Program-made: the position numbers and the translations under genes | Shown: piece after piece, positions 33,104 through 41,634 of the stretch | Layout: each line of letters begins with the position of its first letter | Numbering within the stretch: the stretch's first letter is position 1 | DNA from: Aeromicrobium endophyticum | Lineage (GTDB): Bacteria; Actinomycetota; Actinomycetes; Propionibacteriales; Nocardioidaceae | DNA: 64,000 bases | Assembly: GCF_003586285.1 (NCBI RefSeq) | Contig: NZ_QUBR01000002.1 | Span: 1,488,001 to 1,552,000 of the forward strand | Direction: 5' to 3' | The notes under the pieces: model-generated | The model's database searches: none | The model's input: the letters and a program-made list of their open reading frames with translations, nothing else | What the model was told of the DNA's origin: nothing

Positions 33104-34668
33104 GGGCGAAGGTAGTCCAGGTAGGCGCCGGTCTGGAAGTCCAGGGCCGTCACCTTCTGCGTGTAGACGTAGCCCTTCGAGAGCACGAAGACCGTCTTCT
33201 CCTGGAACAGCGGCACGTACGGCACCTGGTCGGCGAGCTCGGTCAGGATCGTCTTGGCGGCGTCCCAGCTCTTGTCCGACGTCAGGTCGCCCAGGGCGGC
33301 GTCGGTGCGCTCGCTCGCGAAGTGGGAGAAGTTGTATCCGCTCGACGGGTCGATCGGGTACGAGATCGATCCGGCGTCCGGGGTCGTGGTGAAGAACATC
33401 GGCGTAGGTGTCTTCATCTCGCCGGAGTAGAACGCGTCAAGCCAGTCCGAGTAGGTGTAGGTCTCGACGGACGACCGGATGCCGAGGGCCTTCAGGTTCT
33501 CCTGCAGGTTCAGCGCGACCAGCTTCGACCACGGGATCTCGGCGACGAACTGGATCTTGACCTCACCGTCGTACGTGGCGTACTTGGACTGCGCCAGCTC
33601 GGCCTTCGCCTTGGCCGGGTCGAGGTCGTACTGCGGCAGTGAGTCGAGGAACGTGTCGGCCTCCTCGGCCGACGGGGCCGATCCCCTCACCGTCTCCAGC
33701 GGGGCCAACGACTGCAGGAGCGACGCCTGGCCGCCGAAGCCGGCCTGCACGAGTCCCTTGCGATCGATCGAGTAGGCGACCGCGCGGCGGAAGTGGACGT
33801 CGTCGAACGGAGCCTTGCGGGTGTCGAAGCCGTAGAAGTCCATCATCATCTGCGGCGCCGCGTACGTCGTCGCGCCAGTGATCTTCTTCCACTGGTCGAA
33901 GGTCCTCAGGTCGGAGACCCTCGTGCCTTGGACCTCGCCCGACCGGACGGCCAGCTGAGCCTTCGTGTCGTCGCCGATGACGACGAAGTTGAGCTTGTCC
34001 GGTGCGGGCTTGGTGCCCCAGTAGTGCGGGTTGCGGGTCATGCTGATCTTGGAGGGAGTCACCGAGGTGGCCACGTACGGCCCGGTTCCGATCGGGACGG
34101 CGTCGGGGGTGCCCAGGTCGTCGGGGTGGGCCTCGCCGAACGTGGCCTGCATGATCGGCACGGACGTGTCGGCGATGTTGAACCGCGCGGACGGGTCGGG
34201 CTTCGACAGCTTGACGGTGACCTGCATGGGGCCGGTCTCGGTGACCGACTCCACGCTCTTGATCAGGCTCGCGTTCGACGCCTTCGCGCGCTGGGCGTGC
34301 TTGAAGCTCCACACGACGTCGGCCGGTGCGAGATCACTGCCGTCCGAGAACTTCACCTCGGGTCGCAGGTCGTAGACGATCGTCGTCGGGTCAGGAGTGC
34401 TGGTCTTCTCCGCCAGGACGGGCTTGTACCCCGACAGCGTGGCCGCCTCGAGGAACTGCGTCGTGGCGGCCGGGATGCCCGCGGTCGCCACGTCGGCACC
34501 GCTGGTCATGTCCATCGACTTGGCGAGGGTCGGCAAGGAGAACGTAAACTCCGGGATCGTCGTGTTCGAGGGCTTCTGCGGCCCATCGCTCGAACCGGCG
34601 CAGGCGGTCAACGTCAGGCCGGCGACGACGAGCAGCATCGCACCGCGCCGGAGGGGGAAGGGCTTCAT
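33094..34668 (-). CDS. Peptide-type ABC substrate-binding lipoprotein
   Basis: Exported lipoprotein of 524 residues (family 5 solute-binding protein). The signal peptide ends at lipobox LTAC (Cys about 24). Domain marks are VYDLRPEVKFSDGSDLAPADVVWS, GTGPYV, MTRNPHYWG and RRAVAYSIDRKGL. Ligands of the family include peptides, nickel and opines, so the island context (ornithine, gamma-glutamyl enzymes) is the best hint. ATG 34668 has GAGGAG upstream; the longer frame lacks a signal peptide at its start. Confidence 0.93.
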   Translation of the reverse strand: MKPFPLRRGAMLLVVAGLTLTACAGSSDGPQKPSNTTIPEFTFSLPTLAKSMDMTSGADVATAGIPAATTQFLEAATLSGYKPVLAEKTSTPDPTTIVYDLRPEVKFSDGSDLAPADVVWSFKHAQRAKASNASLIKSVESVTETGPMQVTVKLSKPDPSARFNIADTSVPIMQATFGEAHPDDLGTPDAVPIGTGPYVATSVTPSKISMTRNPHYWGTKPAPDKLNFVVIGDDTKAQLAVRSGEVQGTRVSDLRTFDQWKKITGATTYAAPQMMMDFYGFDTRKAPFDDVHFRRAVAYSIDRKGLVQAGFGGQASLLQSLAPLETVRGSAPSAEEADTFLDSLPQYDLDPAKAKAELAQSKYATYDGEVKIQFVAEIPWSKLVALNLQENLKALGIRSSVETYTYSDWLDAFYSGEMKTPTPMFFTTTPDAGSISYPIDPSSGYNFSHFASERTDAALGDLTSDKSWDAAKTILTELADQVPYVPLFQEKTVFVLSKGYVYTQKVTALDFQTGAYLDYLRPAK

Positions 34669-34731
34669 GTGTGTCCGTGCTCCTCGATCGGGGGGCCACC
34701 TCGTCGATGCAGTGGTTGAGAGAATCGTATG

Positions 34732-34783
34732 TGAAACATTCATTCCTGTATACCGAATTTCAATTGCAGATGAAACAAACCGT
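34732..34783. promoter_or_regulatory. RpiR motif cluster between the ABC operon and the RpiR gene
   Basis: TGAA-ACA-TTCA (34732-34742) is an inverted repeat within GAAACATTCATT. A second TGAAACA lies at 34771-34777 and pairs with TTTCA at 34758-34762. The stretch is AT-rich for this genome. TACGAT on the minus strand could be the ABC -10 box; on the plus strand TTTACC (34786-34791) and TAGCCT (34809-34814), 17 bp apart, could serve the RpiR gene. Confidence 0.5.
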
Positions 34784-34900
34784 ACTTTACCCGGCTGATA
34801 CGCGCTGCTAGCCTCGATCGACCGCCCACAGCTGCCACGACGGTGCGGCCACACCGTTGCTCGGGACGTCCCCGTCCGCCCGCCCCTCTCGAAGGCCCCC

Positions 34901-35770
34901 ATGACTGCGACAGAACACGACGAGGCCACGCCTCCCTCGGCCACCGTTGCGGCTCGGGTCCGCAGCCGCCTGGACTCCCTCAGCCCCGGCGAGCGGAAGG
35001 TCGCCCGGGCCCTGCTGTCGAGCTACCCGGTGGCGGGCCTCGAGACCGTGGCCGAGCTGGCGAAGCGAGCCAGCGTGAGCTCGCCGACCGTCGTCCGATT
35101 CGTCTCGCGCCTCGGGTTCAGCGGGCACGCGGAGTTCCAGAAGGCGCTCATGCGCGAGGTCCACGAGAGCCAGGGCTCGCCGCTGCAGCAGTACGGCAAG
35201 GCCGCCGCCCTGCCGGCCAACGACTTCCTGGGTCACATGTCCCAGGCGTTCAGCACGTCGGTGGAGACGACGTTCAGCGAGCTGCCCGATCCCGAGTTCT
35301 CCGCCGCGACCGATCTGCTGTGCGACGATCGTCGGCGACTCCACCTCGTCGGTGGCCGCTTCAGCCACGTCCTGGCCGACTACCTGCGGCTGCACCTCGA
35401 GATGGTGCGACACCACGTCCACCCGGTCCCCGCCGACGAGCTGTCCCGACTGAGCATCGTGGCGAGCGCCTCCAAGGCCGATGTCGTGATCGCCTTCGAC
35501 TACCGCCGGTACGACCAGGAGACCGTGCGCTTCGTCCAGAACATGGCATCTCGCGGCAGCTCGATCGTCCTGCTGACCGACTCCTGGCTCTCGCCGGCGT
35601 CCGAGGTGGCGGCCGTGGTGCTGCCGGCCCGCGTCGAGGCTCCGTCGCCGTTCGACTCGCTCACCGCGGCCATGGCGGTCGTCGAGAGCCTCGTCGCGGC
35701 GGTGGCGGACCGGTACGGGGAGCAGGGTCGCCGCCGCATCGAGACGATCGAGCAGTTCCGGCAGTCATGA
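34901..35770 (+). CDS. MurR/RpiR family transcriptional regulator
   Basis: Regulator of 289 residues with an N-terminal HTH_6 domain (about 15-90: SPGERKVARALL, ASVSSPTVVRFVSRLGFSG) and a C-terminal SIS domain (about 125-270) that usually binds phosphosugars, though actinobacterial members also respond to amino-acid-type ligands. It is divergent from the ABC operon and shares a promoter motif with the synthetase/amidotransferase gap, so it probably controls the island. It ends 3 nt from the convergent PLP enzyme gene. Confidence 0.92.
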   Translation: MTATEHDEATPPSATVAARVRSRLDSLSPGERKVARALLSSYPVAGLETVAELAKRASVSSPTVVRFVSRLGFSGHAEFQKALMREVHESQGSPLQQYGKAAALPANDFLGHMSQAFSTSVETTFSELPDPEFSAATDLLCDDRRRLHLVGGRFSHVLADYLRLHLEMVRHHVHPVPADELSRLSIVASASKADVVIAFDYRRYDQETVRFVQNMASRGSSIVLLTDSWLSPASEVAAVVLPARVEAPSPFDSLTAAMAVVESLVAAVADRYGEQGRRRIETIEQFRQS

Positions 35771-35773
35771 CTC

Positions 35774-36994
35774 CTACAACCGCGGCTCAGCCACGTCCAC
35801 CAGGCTCCCGCGGGCGTCGACGACCGGGATCGACCGCCACCGGTCGAAGGCGCCGCACGGATGACTCACTCCCAGGCTGATCCGGTCGCCGGCGCGCAGC
35901 GCGCACGTCGCCGCCACTGACACGAACGCGTGCTGGTCGTTGACCCCCACGACGCGCGCACCCTCGACCGGCGTGATCGACCCGTCGTCGTGCCGCTGCC
36001 CGACGACCACCGGCAACCTGTCGTCCGTCGGCACGTCGCGACGCCCGAAACCGGCGATCACCAACCCCGGCTCCGGGGTGGACAGGACCGAGGCGACCAG
36101 CTCGAGCGCCGGCGCGAACCTGGACCCGCCGGGCTGGTCCGACCGGCCGTCGAAGGGCGACGTCTCGCGATACACGCCGTGGTCGTGGGTCGCGTAGCAA
36201 CCGCTGCGCAGGATCGTGTCGACGGGGAACCCGAAGCGGTCCGGACCCACCGCGTCCACGACGAGGTCGAAGTAGGAGCTCCCCCCTGCGGTCACGACGG
36301 GCCGGCGCTCGAAGAGGTTCTCGGCCTGGCAACGCTCGGTCAGCGCGTGCAGCTCGTCGAGGAAGGTCCCGATGGCGGGCGGCACGGCTTCCTGGCCTCG
36401 GGGCATCAGACCTTCGAACCCCGCGACGCCCCGCAGCTCGAGGCGCGGCGACTCCGACACCCGGCGCGCCAGCTCGACCGCCTCGTGGACGCTGCGTGCG
36501 CCGGTCCGTCCTCCGGTGAACCCCAGCTCGACCAGGACGCCCAGACGCAGGGCCGGCTGCAGCGCGTCGAGCCGGGAGCTCAAGATCTCCAGGCTGTCGA
36601 CCGAATCGACGTACACAAGGACGTCAGAGGGCTCGGAGGCATGGGCGAGGAAGGTCTCGGCCACCCAGGCGATGGCCCGTTCCTCGACCACCAGGTTGGC
36701 GATCAGGATGCGGCGGACGCCGAGCCCCCACAGATCGCGGGCCTGACGGATCGTCGCCGCCGTCAGTCCCCAGGCTCCGCGCTCGAGCTGCAGGTGGGTG
36801 ATGTAGGCCGTCATGGACGTCTTGGCGTGCGGGGCCAGGTGCACTCCGCGCGCCGCGCAGTAGTCGGCCATCAGACGGACGTTGGAGCGGACCGCCTCGT
36901 CGTGCAGCAGCATGACCGGCAGATCGAGGTCGTCCAGCGCACGCGTCGCACCGCCCCGCGCCGCCTCGATACGTGACGTCGACGACGTGGACAT
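35774..36994 (-). CDS. D-threonine aldolase-like PLP enzyme (alanine racemase fold)
   Basis: PLP enzyme of 406 residues with the type III fold. Lys58 in PHAKTSM binds PLP, and the C-terminal SHPCGAFDRW matches the metal-binding His...Cys/Asp segment of D-threonine aldolase and D-3-hydroxyaspartate dehydratase. It would split or dehydrate D-beta-hydroxy amino acids. GGAGGAACC precedes ATG 36994. Its place between RpiR and PucR genes and near a D-aminoacylase supports D-amino-acid use. Confidence 0.87.
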   Translation of the reverse strand: MSTSSTSRIEAARGGATRALDDLDLPVMLLHDEAVRSNVRLMADYCAARGVHLAPHAKTSMTAYITHLQLERGAWGLTAATIRQARDLWGLGVRRILIANLVVEERAIAWVAETFLAHASEPSDVLVYVDSVDSLEILSSRLDALQPALRLGVLVELGFTGGRTGARSVHEAVELARRVSESPRLELRGVAGFEGLMPRGQEAVPPAIGTFLDELHALTERCQAENLFERRPVVTAGGSSYFDLVVDAVGPDRFGFPVDTILRSGCYATHDHGVYRETSPFDGRSDQPGGSRFAPALELVASVLSTPEPGLVIAGFGRRDVPTDDRLPVVVGQRHDDGSITPVEGARVVGVNDQHAFVSVAATCALRAGDRISLGVSHPCGAFDRWRSIPVVDARGSLVDVAEPRL

Positions 36995-37093
36995 GGTTCC
37001 TCCATGGGTGCGGGTGACTCGGGTCATCCGAAGCCTAGGTCGGGCGACCGTCCTGCCGCTGGTCCGAGCGCACATCGTGCACCCCTGTGGACG

Positions 37094-37105
37094 GTCCGAT
37101 CGGAC
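37094..37105. promoter_or_regulatory. 12-bp perfect palindrome upstream of the PLP enzyme gene
   Basis: GTCCGATCGGAC lies 100 bp upstream of the PLP enzyme start and just after the pucR-type gene end. It is a possible operator; no matching second copy was noticed. Confidence 0.3.
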
Positions 37106-37143
37106 AGGTCCGTCGTGGCGCGGCGACGGCGGCCGTCCACCCG

Positions 37144-38433
37144 TCAGACGTCGTCGACGTACGTGCGCAGCCGGAAGTGCAGCATGGCCGCGAAACGGGT
37201 GTCGCTGTCGCCGAGATCGATCCCGCCGACCTGCGCCACCGTGCGCAGGCGGTACCGGAACGTGTTGGGGTGGACGAACAGGGACCGCGAGGCCGCCGTA
37301 ATGTCGCCGAAGTGGTCGAGCCAGGCGGAGAAGGTCTCCACCAGCCGCGTGCCGTGAGCCCGGTCGTGCTCCTCGAGCCGCGCCGCCGGCCCTGCGAGCG
37401 CCTCGCCGCGCTGCACGATGGCGTCGCTGAGCTCGGTCATGAACGCATCCGCCTGCAGATCGACCAGGCGACCCACACGGCGCGTCGCCCGGCGTGAACG
37501 GAGCACCCGGGAGGCACGCGCGGCGTCCTCGCGTGACCGGGCGAGCTGGCGGACGTCGGACGCCGGGGCGCCGATCCCCACGACGAAGCTGCCCGAGCCG
37601 ATGCGGTCGACGAAGCGCGAGGCGACTCTCGCGGCCGTCTCCTCGCGATGCTCACCCGCGACCGGCAGGAGTCCCAGGCACACCGGACCGACCACGGCGA
37701 CGGCCGCGCGAGGCGAGGTCGCCGCGAGGTGGAGGGCGAAGGCGTCGGAGAGGCGCAGCTGCTCGGCCAGACGGTCGGCGCCGGTCGTCGCACCACGCTC
37801 GGCACCCGTCAGGTCGCCCTCGACGCCCCCACCGTCCTGCTCGTCCCGCTCGTCCCGCACGGCGAGCTCGAGCACCGCGACCGGCAGTCCCGCCAGGCCG
37901 AGTTCCGCCAGCGCACCTCCCGCCGCGGAGGAACCGGAAACCGCGGTGGCCACGAGCTCGGACCGACGCGCCCGCTCGGCCACCGTCCCCGTGCGTGCCC
38001 GCAGCATCGCGAGGGCGACCGGGCCGGAGGCCTCGCGGAGCGCCTCCATCCGGTCGGCCGACGGCTCGTCCCGCACGGCGACCCACACCGATCCCAGGAT
38101 CTCGTCGCCCGCCCGCACCGCGACTGCCACCCGCGACAGCTCGGAGCAGTCCGCCCCGGTGTCGCCGGTGGGGACGAAGATCGGTCGATCCGACCCGTGG
38201 AGTCGCCGGAACACCCCGTCGTCGACGAAGCGCTGGGTGATGTGCGGCGGCACGCGTCGCCCCAGGATGGACTCGACACGAGGCCCGTCCGCCTCCTCCT
38301 GCCGCACCGAGAACGCGACCACCCGGGACTCCCGGTCCTCAATCGTGACGGGCGCGTCCATGATCGCGCTGATCGCGTCCGCCACGGCGAACAGGTCGTG
38401 CGCGGCGTCGTCGTGGAGCCTCAGGCCTGTCAC
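37144..38433 (-). CDS. PucR family transcriptional regulator
   Basis: Regulator of 429 residues. The N-terminal half resembles a GAF-like sensor, and the C-terminal PucR helix-turn-helix (about 370-425) reads DITAASRSLFVHPNTFRYRLRTV. PucR/CdaR/AdeR proteins activate catabolic genes for purines, sugars or amino acids. GTG 38433 has GGGAGG about 9 nt upstream. It is divergent from a beta-lactamase-fold hydrolase, with three CGACAA-type half-sites between. Confidence 0.88.
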   Translation of the reverse strand: MTGLRLHDDAAHDLFAVADAISAIMDAPVTIEDRESRVVAFSVRQEEADGPRVESILGRRVPPHITQRFVDDGVFRRLHGSDRPIFVPTGDTGADCSELSRVAVAVRAGDEILGSVWVAVRDEPSADRMEALREASGPVALAMLRARTGTVAERARRSELVATAVSGSSAAGGALAELGLAGLPVAVLELAVRDERDEQDGGGVEGDLTGAERGATTGADRLAEQLRLSDAFALHLAATSPRAAVAVVGPVCLGLLPVAGEHREETAARVASRFVDRIGSGSFVVGIGAPASDVRQLARSREDAARASRVLRSRRATRRVGRLVDLQADAFMTELSDAIVQRGEALAGPAARLEEHDRAHGTRLVETFSAWLDHFGDITAASRSLFVHPNTFRYRLRTVAQVGGIDLGDSDTRFAAMLHFRLRTYVDDV

Positions 38434-38525
38434 CGCGGATCGCCTCCCACACCGGGAGTGTAGGGCACCCCCGATCCTGTCTCGGTGCTCGTCGCGGGCC
38501 TCATGGTGGATCCTCCCGGCGGCGC

Positions 38526-38551
38526 CGACAACTCTTGTCGGATGCGACAAG
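38526..38551. promoter_or_regulatory. Triple half-site operator for the PucR-type regulator
   Basis: CGACAA (38526-38531), TTGTCG (38535-38540) and CGACAA (38545-38550) alternate in direction, forming two overlapping perfect palindromes: CGACAA-CTC-TTGTCG and CTTGTCG-GATG-CGACAAG. It lies 71-96 bp upstream of the hydrolase start. Confidence 0.6.
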
Positions 38552-38621
38552 ACGCCGCAGCGGGCCTGGTCTACGTTGAGATCGTCACGCACGCCCCCGG
38601 CTCGCAGCACGAGGAGACCCG

Positions 38622-40154
38622 ATGTCCGACGAGAGCACGGCGGTCCCGATCGAGACGATGATCGATGCCCTCTTCGAGCAGTACGTCGGGGTCGGCACCA
38701 GCCGCGCAGCGGTCGTCGGGCTGAGTGACGAGACGGGACTGTCGCACTGGAGGGGCCACGGATCCGCCAACGATCAGGACGAGCTTCCCGACGCCGACAT
38801 GCTCTTCCCGATCGCATCGATGACCAAGAGCTTCGCCTGCTGCGCCACCTTGGTCGCCCGTGACGCGGGGCTGCTCGACCTCGAGGACCCCATCACGAAG
38901 CACGTCCCGGAGTTCCAGCTCGCTGCGAACGACTCGGGCGAGATCGTGCCGACGATCCGCATGCTGCTGAGCATGAGCGGCGGGCTCACCGAGGACAATG
39001 CGTGGGTCGACCCCTTCATCGACGCCCCCGTCGATCGGGTGCTCCACGAGGCGGCCCGCGGCGTCCGGCTGAGCAGCCGTCCCGGTACCACCTACGAGTA
39101 CTCGAACCTGGGCTACGCCTTGGTCGGCATCGCGGTCGGCCGAGCCGTCGGCATGCCCTTCGCCGACTACGTCCAGCAGAACCTGCTCGAACCGCTGGGT
39201 CTCACCTCGACGTTCTACGACAAGGACGCGCCGGCCGACCGGCCACGAGCCTCCGGATACTCGCTCGACGACCGTGGCGACTGGATCGCGTACGGCCCGC
39301 GGACCTCCGACGCCTTCCTCGCAGCCGGTGGCCTGGTCAGCACCATTCGCGACCTCGCCACATGGATCACGTGGCTCGGCTCGGCGCTGCGGGAGTCGCC
39401 CACGGACGAGTCGGTGCTCAGCACGGCGTCTCGGCGCGAGCTGCACCGCATCCACGTCATGACGCCCCCGGCCGTGACGATCGCCCCTGACGGCGGCCTG
39501 GCCGTCGTCACCGGCGGGTACGGCCTGGGCGTGCAGGTGCGTCAGGACCTGCGGCGCGGCCTCATCGTCGGACACGCGGGCGGGCTGCCCGGATTCACCC
39601 TCTACATGACGTGGCACCCGGCGTCGGGACGCGGGCTGGTAGCCCTGACCAACAGCCACCGCGGCGACCTCGTCGCGATGTGCGATCGCGCGCTCGGCAT
39701 GGTCCTGGCCGACCACGACGTGCCCGCGTCGGTCGTGCGCCTGTGGCCCGAGACCCACGAGCTGCGACACCAGACCGATGCGCTGATCCGTCGCTGGGAC
39801 GACGCCCTGGCGGTGCGCATCTTCGCCGACAACGTCGACTTCGACCAGCCCCTGGACGAGCGCCGGGCGGAGATCGCCCGCCTCGTCGAGATCGTGGGGC
39901 CCCTGCTCGACGCGCCCGGCGCGTCTCGTCTGGTGTCCGCCGACTCACCCGCCGACGTCACGTGGTCCATGGCCGGCGAGCGCGGCGAGCTGCTCTGCAT
40001 GATCCACCTGACCCCGGTCGAGCCCGCGGCGGTCCAGGAGCTGGTCGTGCGAGCCGTGCCCGACGGACATCCGCGTCCCGTCGAGCTCCAGCCCGACCGC
40101 TTCACCGCGGGGCCGTCCTACACCACGACCCACCGGATCATCGCGACGACGTGA
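38622..40154 (+). CDS. Serine hydrolase of the beta-lactamase/DD-peptidase fold
   Basis: Class C-type serine hydrolase of 510 residues without signal peptide. SMTK gives nucleophile Ser66 and Lys69, YSN follows near 167, and HAG near 318 replaces KTG. An extra C-terminal domain of about 150 residues is present. Cytoplasmic relatives include D-aminopeptidases and esterases. GAGGAG precedes ATG 38622. Its end overlaps that of the convergent D-aminoacylase gene by 17 bp, fitting a role on D-amino-acid peptides. Confidence 0.87.
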   Translation: MSDESTAVPIETMIDALFEQYVGVGTSRAAVVGLSDETGLSHWRGHGSANDQDELPDADMLFPIASMTKSFACCATLVARDAGLLDLEDPITKHVPEFQLAANDSGEIVPTIRMLLSMSGGLTEDNAWVDPFIDAPVDRVLHEAARGVRLSSRPGTTYEYSNLGYALVGIAVGRAVGMPFADYVQQNLLEPLGLTSTFYDKDAPADRPRASGYSLDDRGDWIAYGPRTSDAFLAAGGLVSTIRDLATWITWLGSALRESPTDESVLSTASRRELHRIHVMTPPAVTIAPDGGLAVVTGGYGLGVQVRQDLRRGLIVGHAGGLPGFTLYMTWHPASGRGLVALTNSHRGDLVAMCDRALGMVLADHDVPASVVRLWPETHELRHQTDALIRRWDDALAVRIFADNVDFDQPLDERRAEIARLVEIVGPLLDAPGASRLVSADSPADVTWSMAGERGELLCMIHLTPVEPAAVQELVVRAVPDGHPRPVELQPDRFTAGPSYTTTHRIIATT

Positions 40155-41634
40155 CGGGGGTGCCGGCCAGCACGCCCAGGTCGAGCCGGTCGTCGGTGAC
40201 GGTGACCTGGCCGGCCACGATCACGAACGCATAGCCCTGCGACGGCGCGGTGCCCTCGGCGTACGTGGCCCGATCGGTGACTCGGTGGGGGTCCAGCACC
40301 ACGATGTCGGCGTCGGAGCCGGGCCGGAGGCGTCCCTTGCGCCGCATCGCCGGCACGAACGACTCGAGGATGCGCGCCGGCCCCAAGCTGCACCGCTCGA
40401 ACGCCTCGACCCACGAGAGCGTCCCAGTGGCACGGACGTACTGGCGCAGGAAGCGTGAGTACGTGCCCGCCCCGCGGGGGTGCGTGACGACGTCACGCGG
40501 AGGGGGCCACGCGAACGGGTCCCCCGCCTCGGCCTCCCAGGCCAGGGGCATCGCGTCCGACGCGATGACGGTGCCCGGGAAGGTGAGTGCCCGGTCCAGC
40601 ACCAGCCGGTCGTCCGGCACGTCCTCGTCGAGCAGGTGGATGATCACGATGGCGCCGGGGTCGTCCCGGCGCAGCCGCGCCAGCTCGTCCAGGTCGCGCA
40701 CGCGCTGCCCCGTGGGGGTGTGGACGATGGACGAGGGCGTCAGCCGGCGCTCGGCAAGACGGTCCGGAGCGAGGAACGCGGCACCGATCGTCGTCGAGCC
40801 TGCACCGTACGGATAGGCCTCCGTCGTGACCGGCGCCGGGCTCTGCTCGATGAGGCGGTGCACCCGGTCGACGTGCCACAGCGAGGTGCTGTTGACGTGG
40901 CAGTAGTGCGCGGAGGCACCCGTCAGCTGCGCGGCCCGGACGATCTCCTCGGCGCCGTCGATCGCGACGCTCGGCGTGGTCTCGACCAGGTCGCGGGCGT
41001 GCGTGAACGTGCCGGTCGCGGTGTCCGCCGCCAGCTGGGAGACCGCCAGGTACTCCTCGGGCCTGGTCGCGGGCGCGTAGCCCAGCAGCAGGCCGATCCC
41101 GATCGCGCCGGCGGCCACGTCACGACCGAGACGGTCCAGCATGGCGTCGGTCTGGCGGTCCGAGGCGGGGCGCTTCCACTCGTCGCCGCCGAGCGACGTC
41201 AGGACGTCCCTCGGGTCGTCGCCCCGGATCCCGCCGACCTCGATCAGCCTGGCCTGCTGCCAGGACGCCGAGCTGCCGTAGTGGGTCGCGCGTCCTTGCA
41301 CCGCGGCACCTCGGAGGAACGCCGACACGTCGGTGACCCCGCCCTCGAGGTCCAGCGCCGTCGTGACCCCGTCGAGCACCTGCAGCCGGCTCCCCGCGAC
41401 GGTCTGGGCGTGGCTGTGCAGGTCGATCCACCCCGGGCCCACGATCCTTCCCGACGCGTCCAGCACGCGGCGTCCGACCAGCTCCTCGTCGGTCGTGACC
41501 GCGGTGATCGTCCCTCCGGTGATGCCGACCTGGCCGATGTCGTCCAGCCCGGTCTCGGGATCGATGAGGCGGCCGCCCGTGATGACGAGGTCGTGGATCG
41601 CCGGAGCAGGGACGGAACTGGTGTCGGTCGTCAT
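40138..41634 (-). CDS. N-acyl-D-amino-acid deacylase (D-aminoacylase)
   Basis: Amidohydrolase-superfamily enzyme of 498 residues that frees D-amino acids from N-acyl forms. HxH at His73/His75 (GPGWIDLHSHAQ), a second-shell HYCHVNS and the late IASDAMP Asp are the metal and catalytic sites, and KGRLRPGSDADIVVLDP is the usual C-terminal beta-sandwich strand. The ATG overlaps the stop of the second beta-lactamase-fold gene. It could instead be a dihydroorotase-like or imidazolone-type hydrolase, but D-aminoacylase fits best. Confidence 0.85.
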   Translation of the reverse strand: MTTDTSSVPAPAIHDLVITGGRLIDPETGLDDIGQVGITGGTITAVTTDEELVGRRVLDASGRIVGPGWIDLHSHAQTVAGSRLQVLDGVTTALDLEGGVTDVSAFLRGAAVQGRATHYGSSASWQQARLIEVGGIRGDDPRDVLTSLGGDEWKRPASDRQTDAMLDRLGRDVAAGAIGIGLLLGYAPATRPEEYLAVSQLAADTATGTFTHARDLVETTPSVAIDGAEEIVRAAQLTGASAHYCHVNSTSLWHVDRVHRLIEQSPAPVTTEAYPYGAGSTTIGAAFLAPDRLAERRLTPSSIVHTPTGQRVRDLDELARLRRDDPGAIVIIHLLDEDVPDDRLVLDRALTFPGTVIASDAMPLAWEAEAGDPFAWPPPRDVVTHPRGAGTYSRFLRQYVRATGTLSWVEAFERCSLGPARILESFVPAMRRKGRLRPGSDADIVVLDPHRVTDRATYAEGTAPSQGYAFVIVAGQVTVTDDRLDLGVLAGTPVTSSR

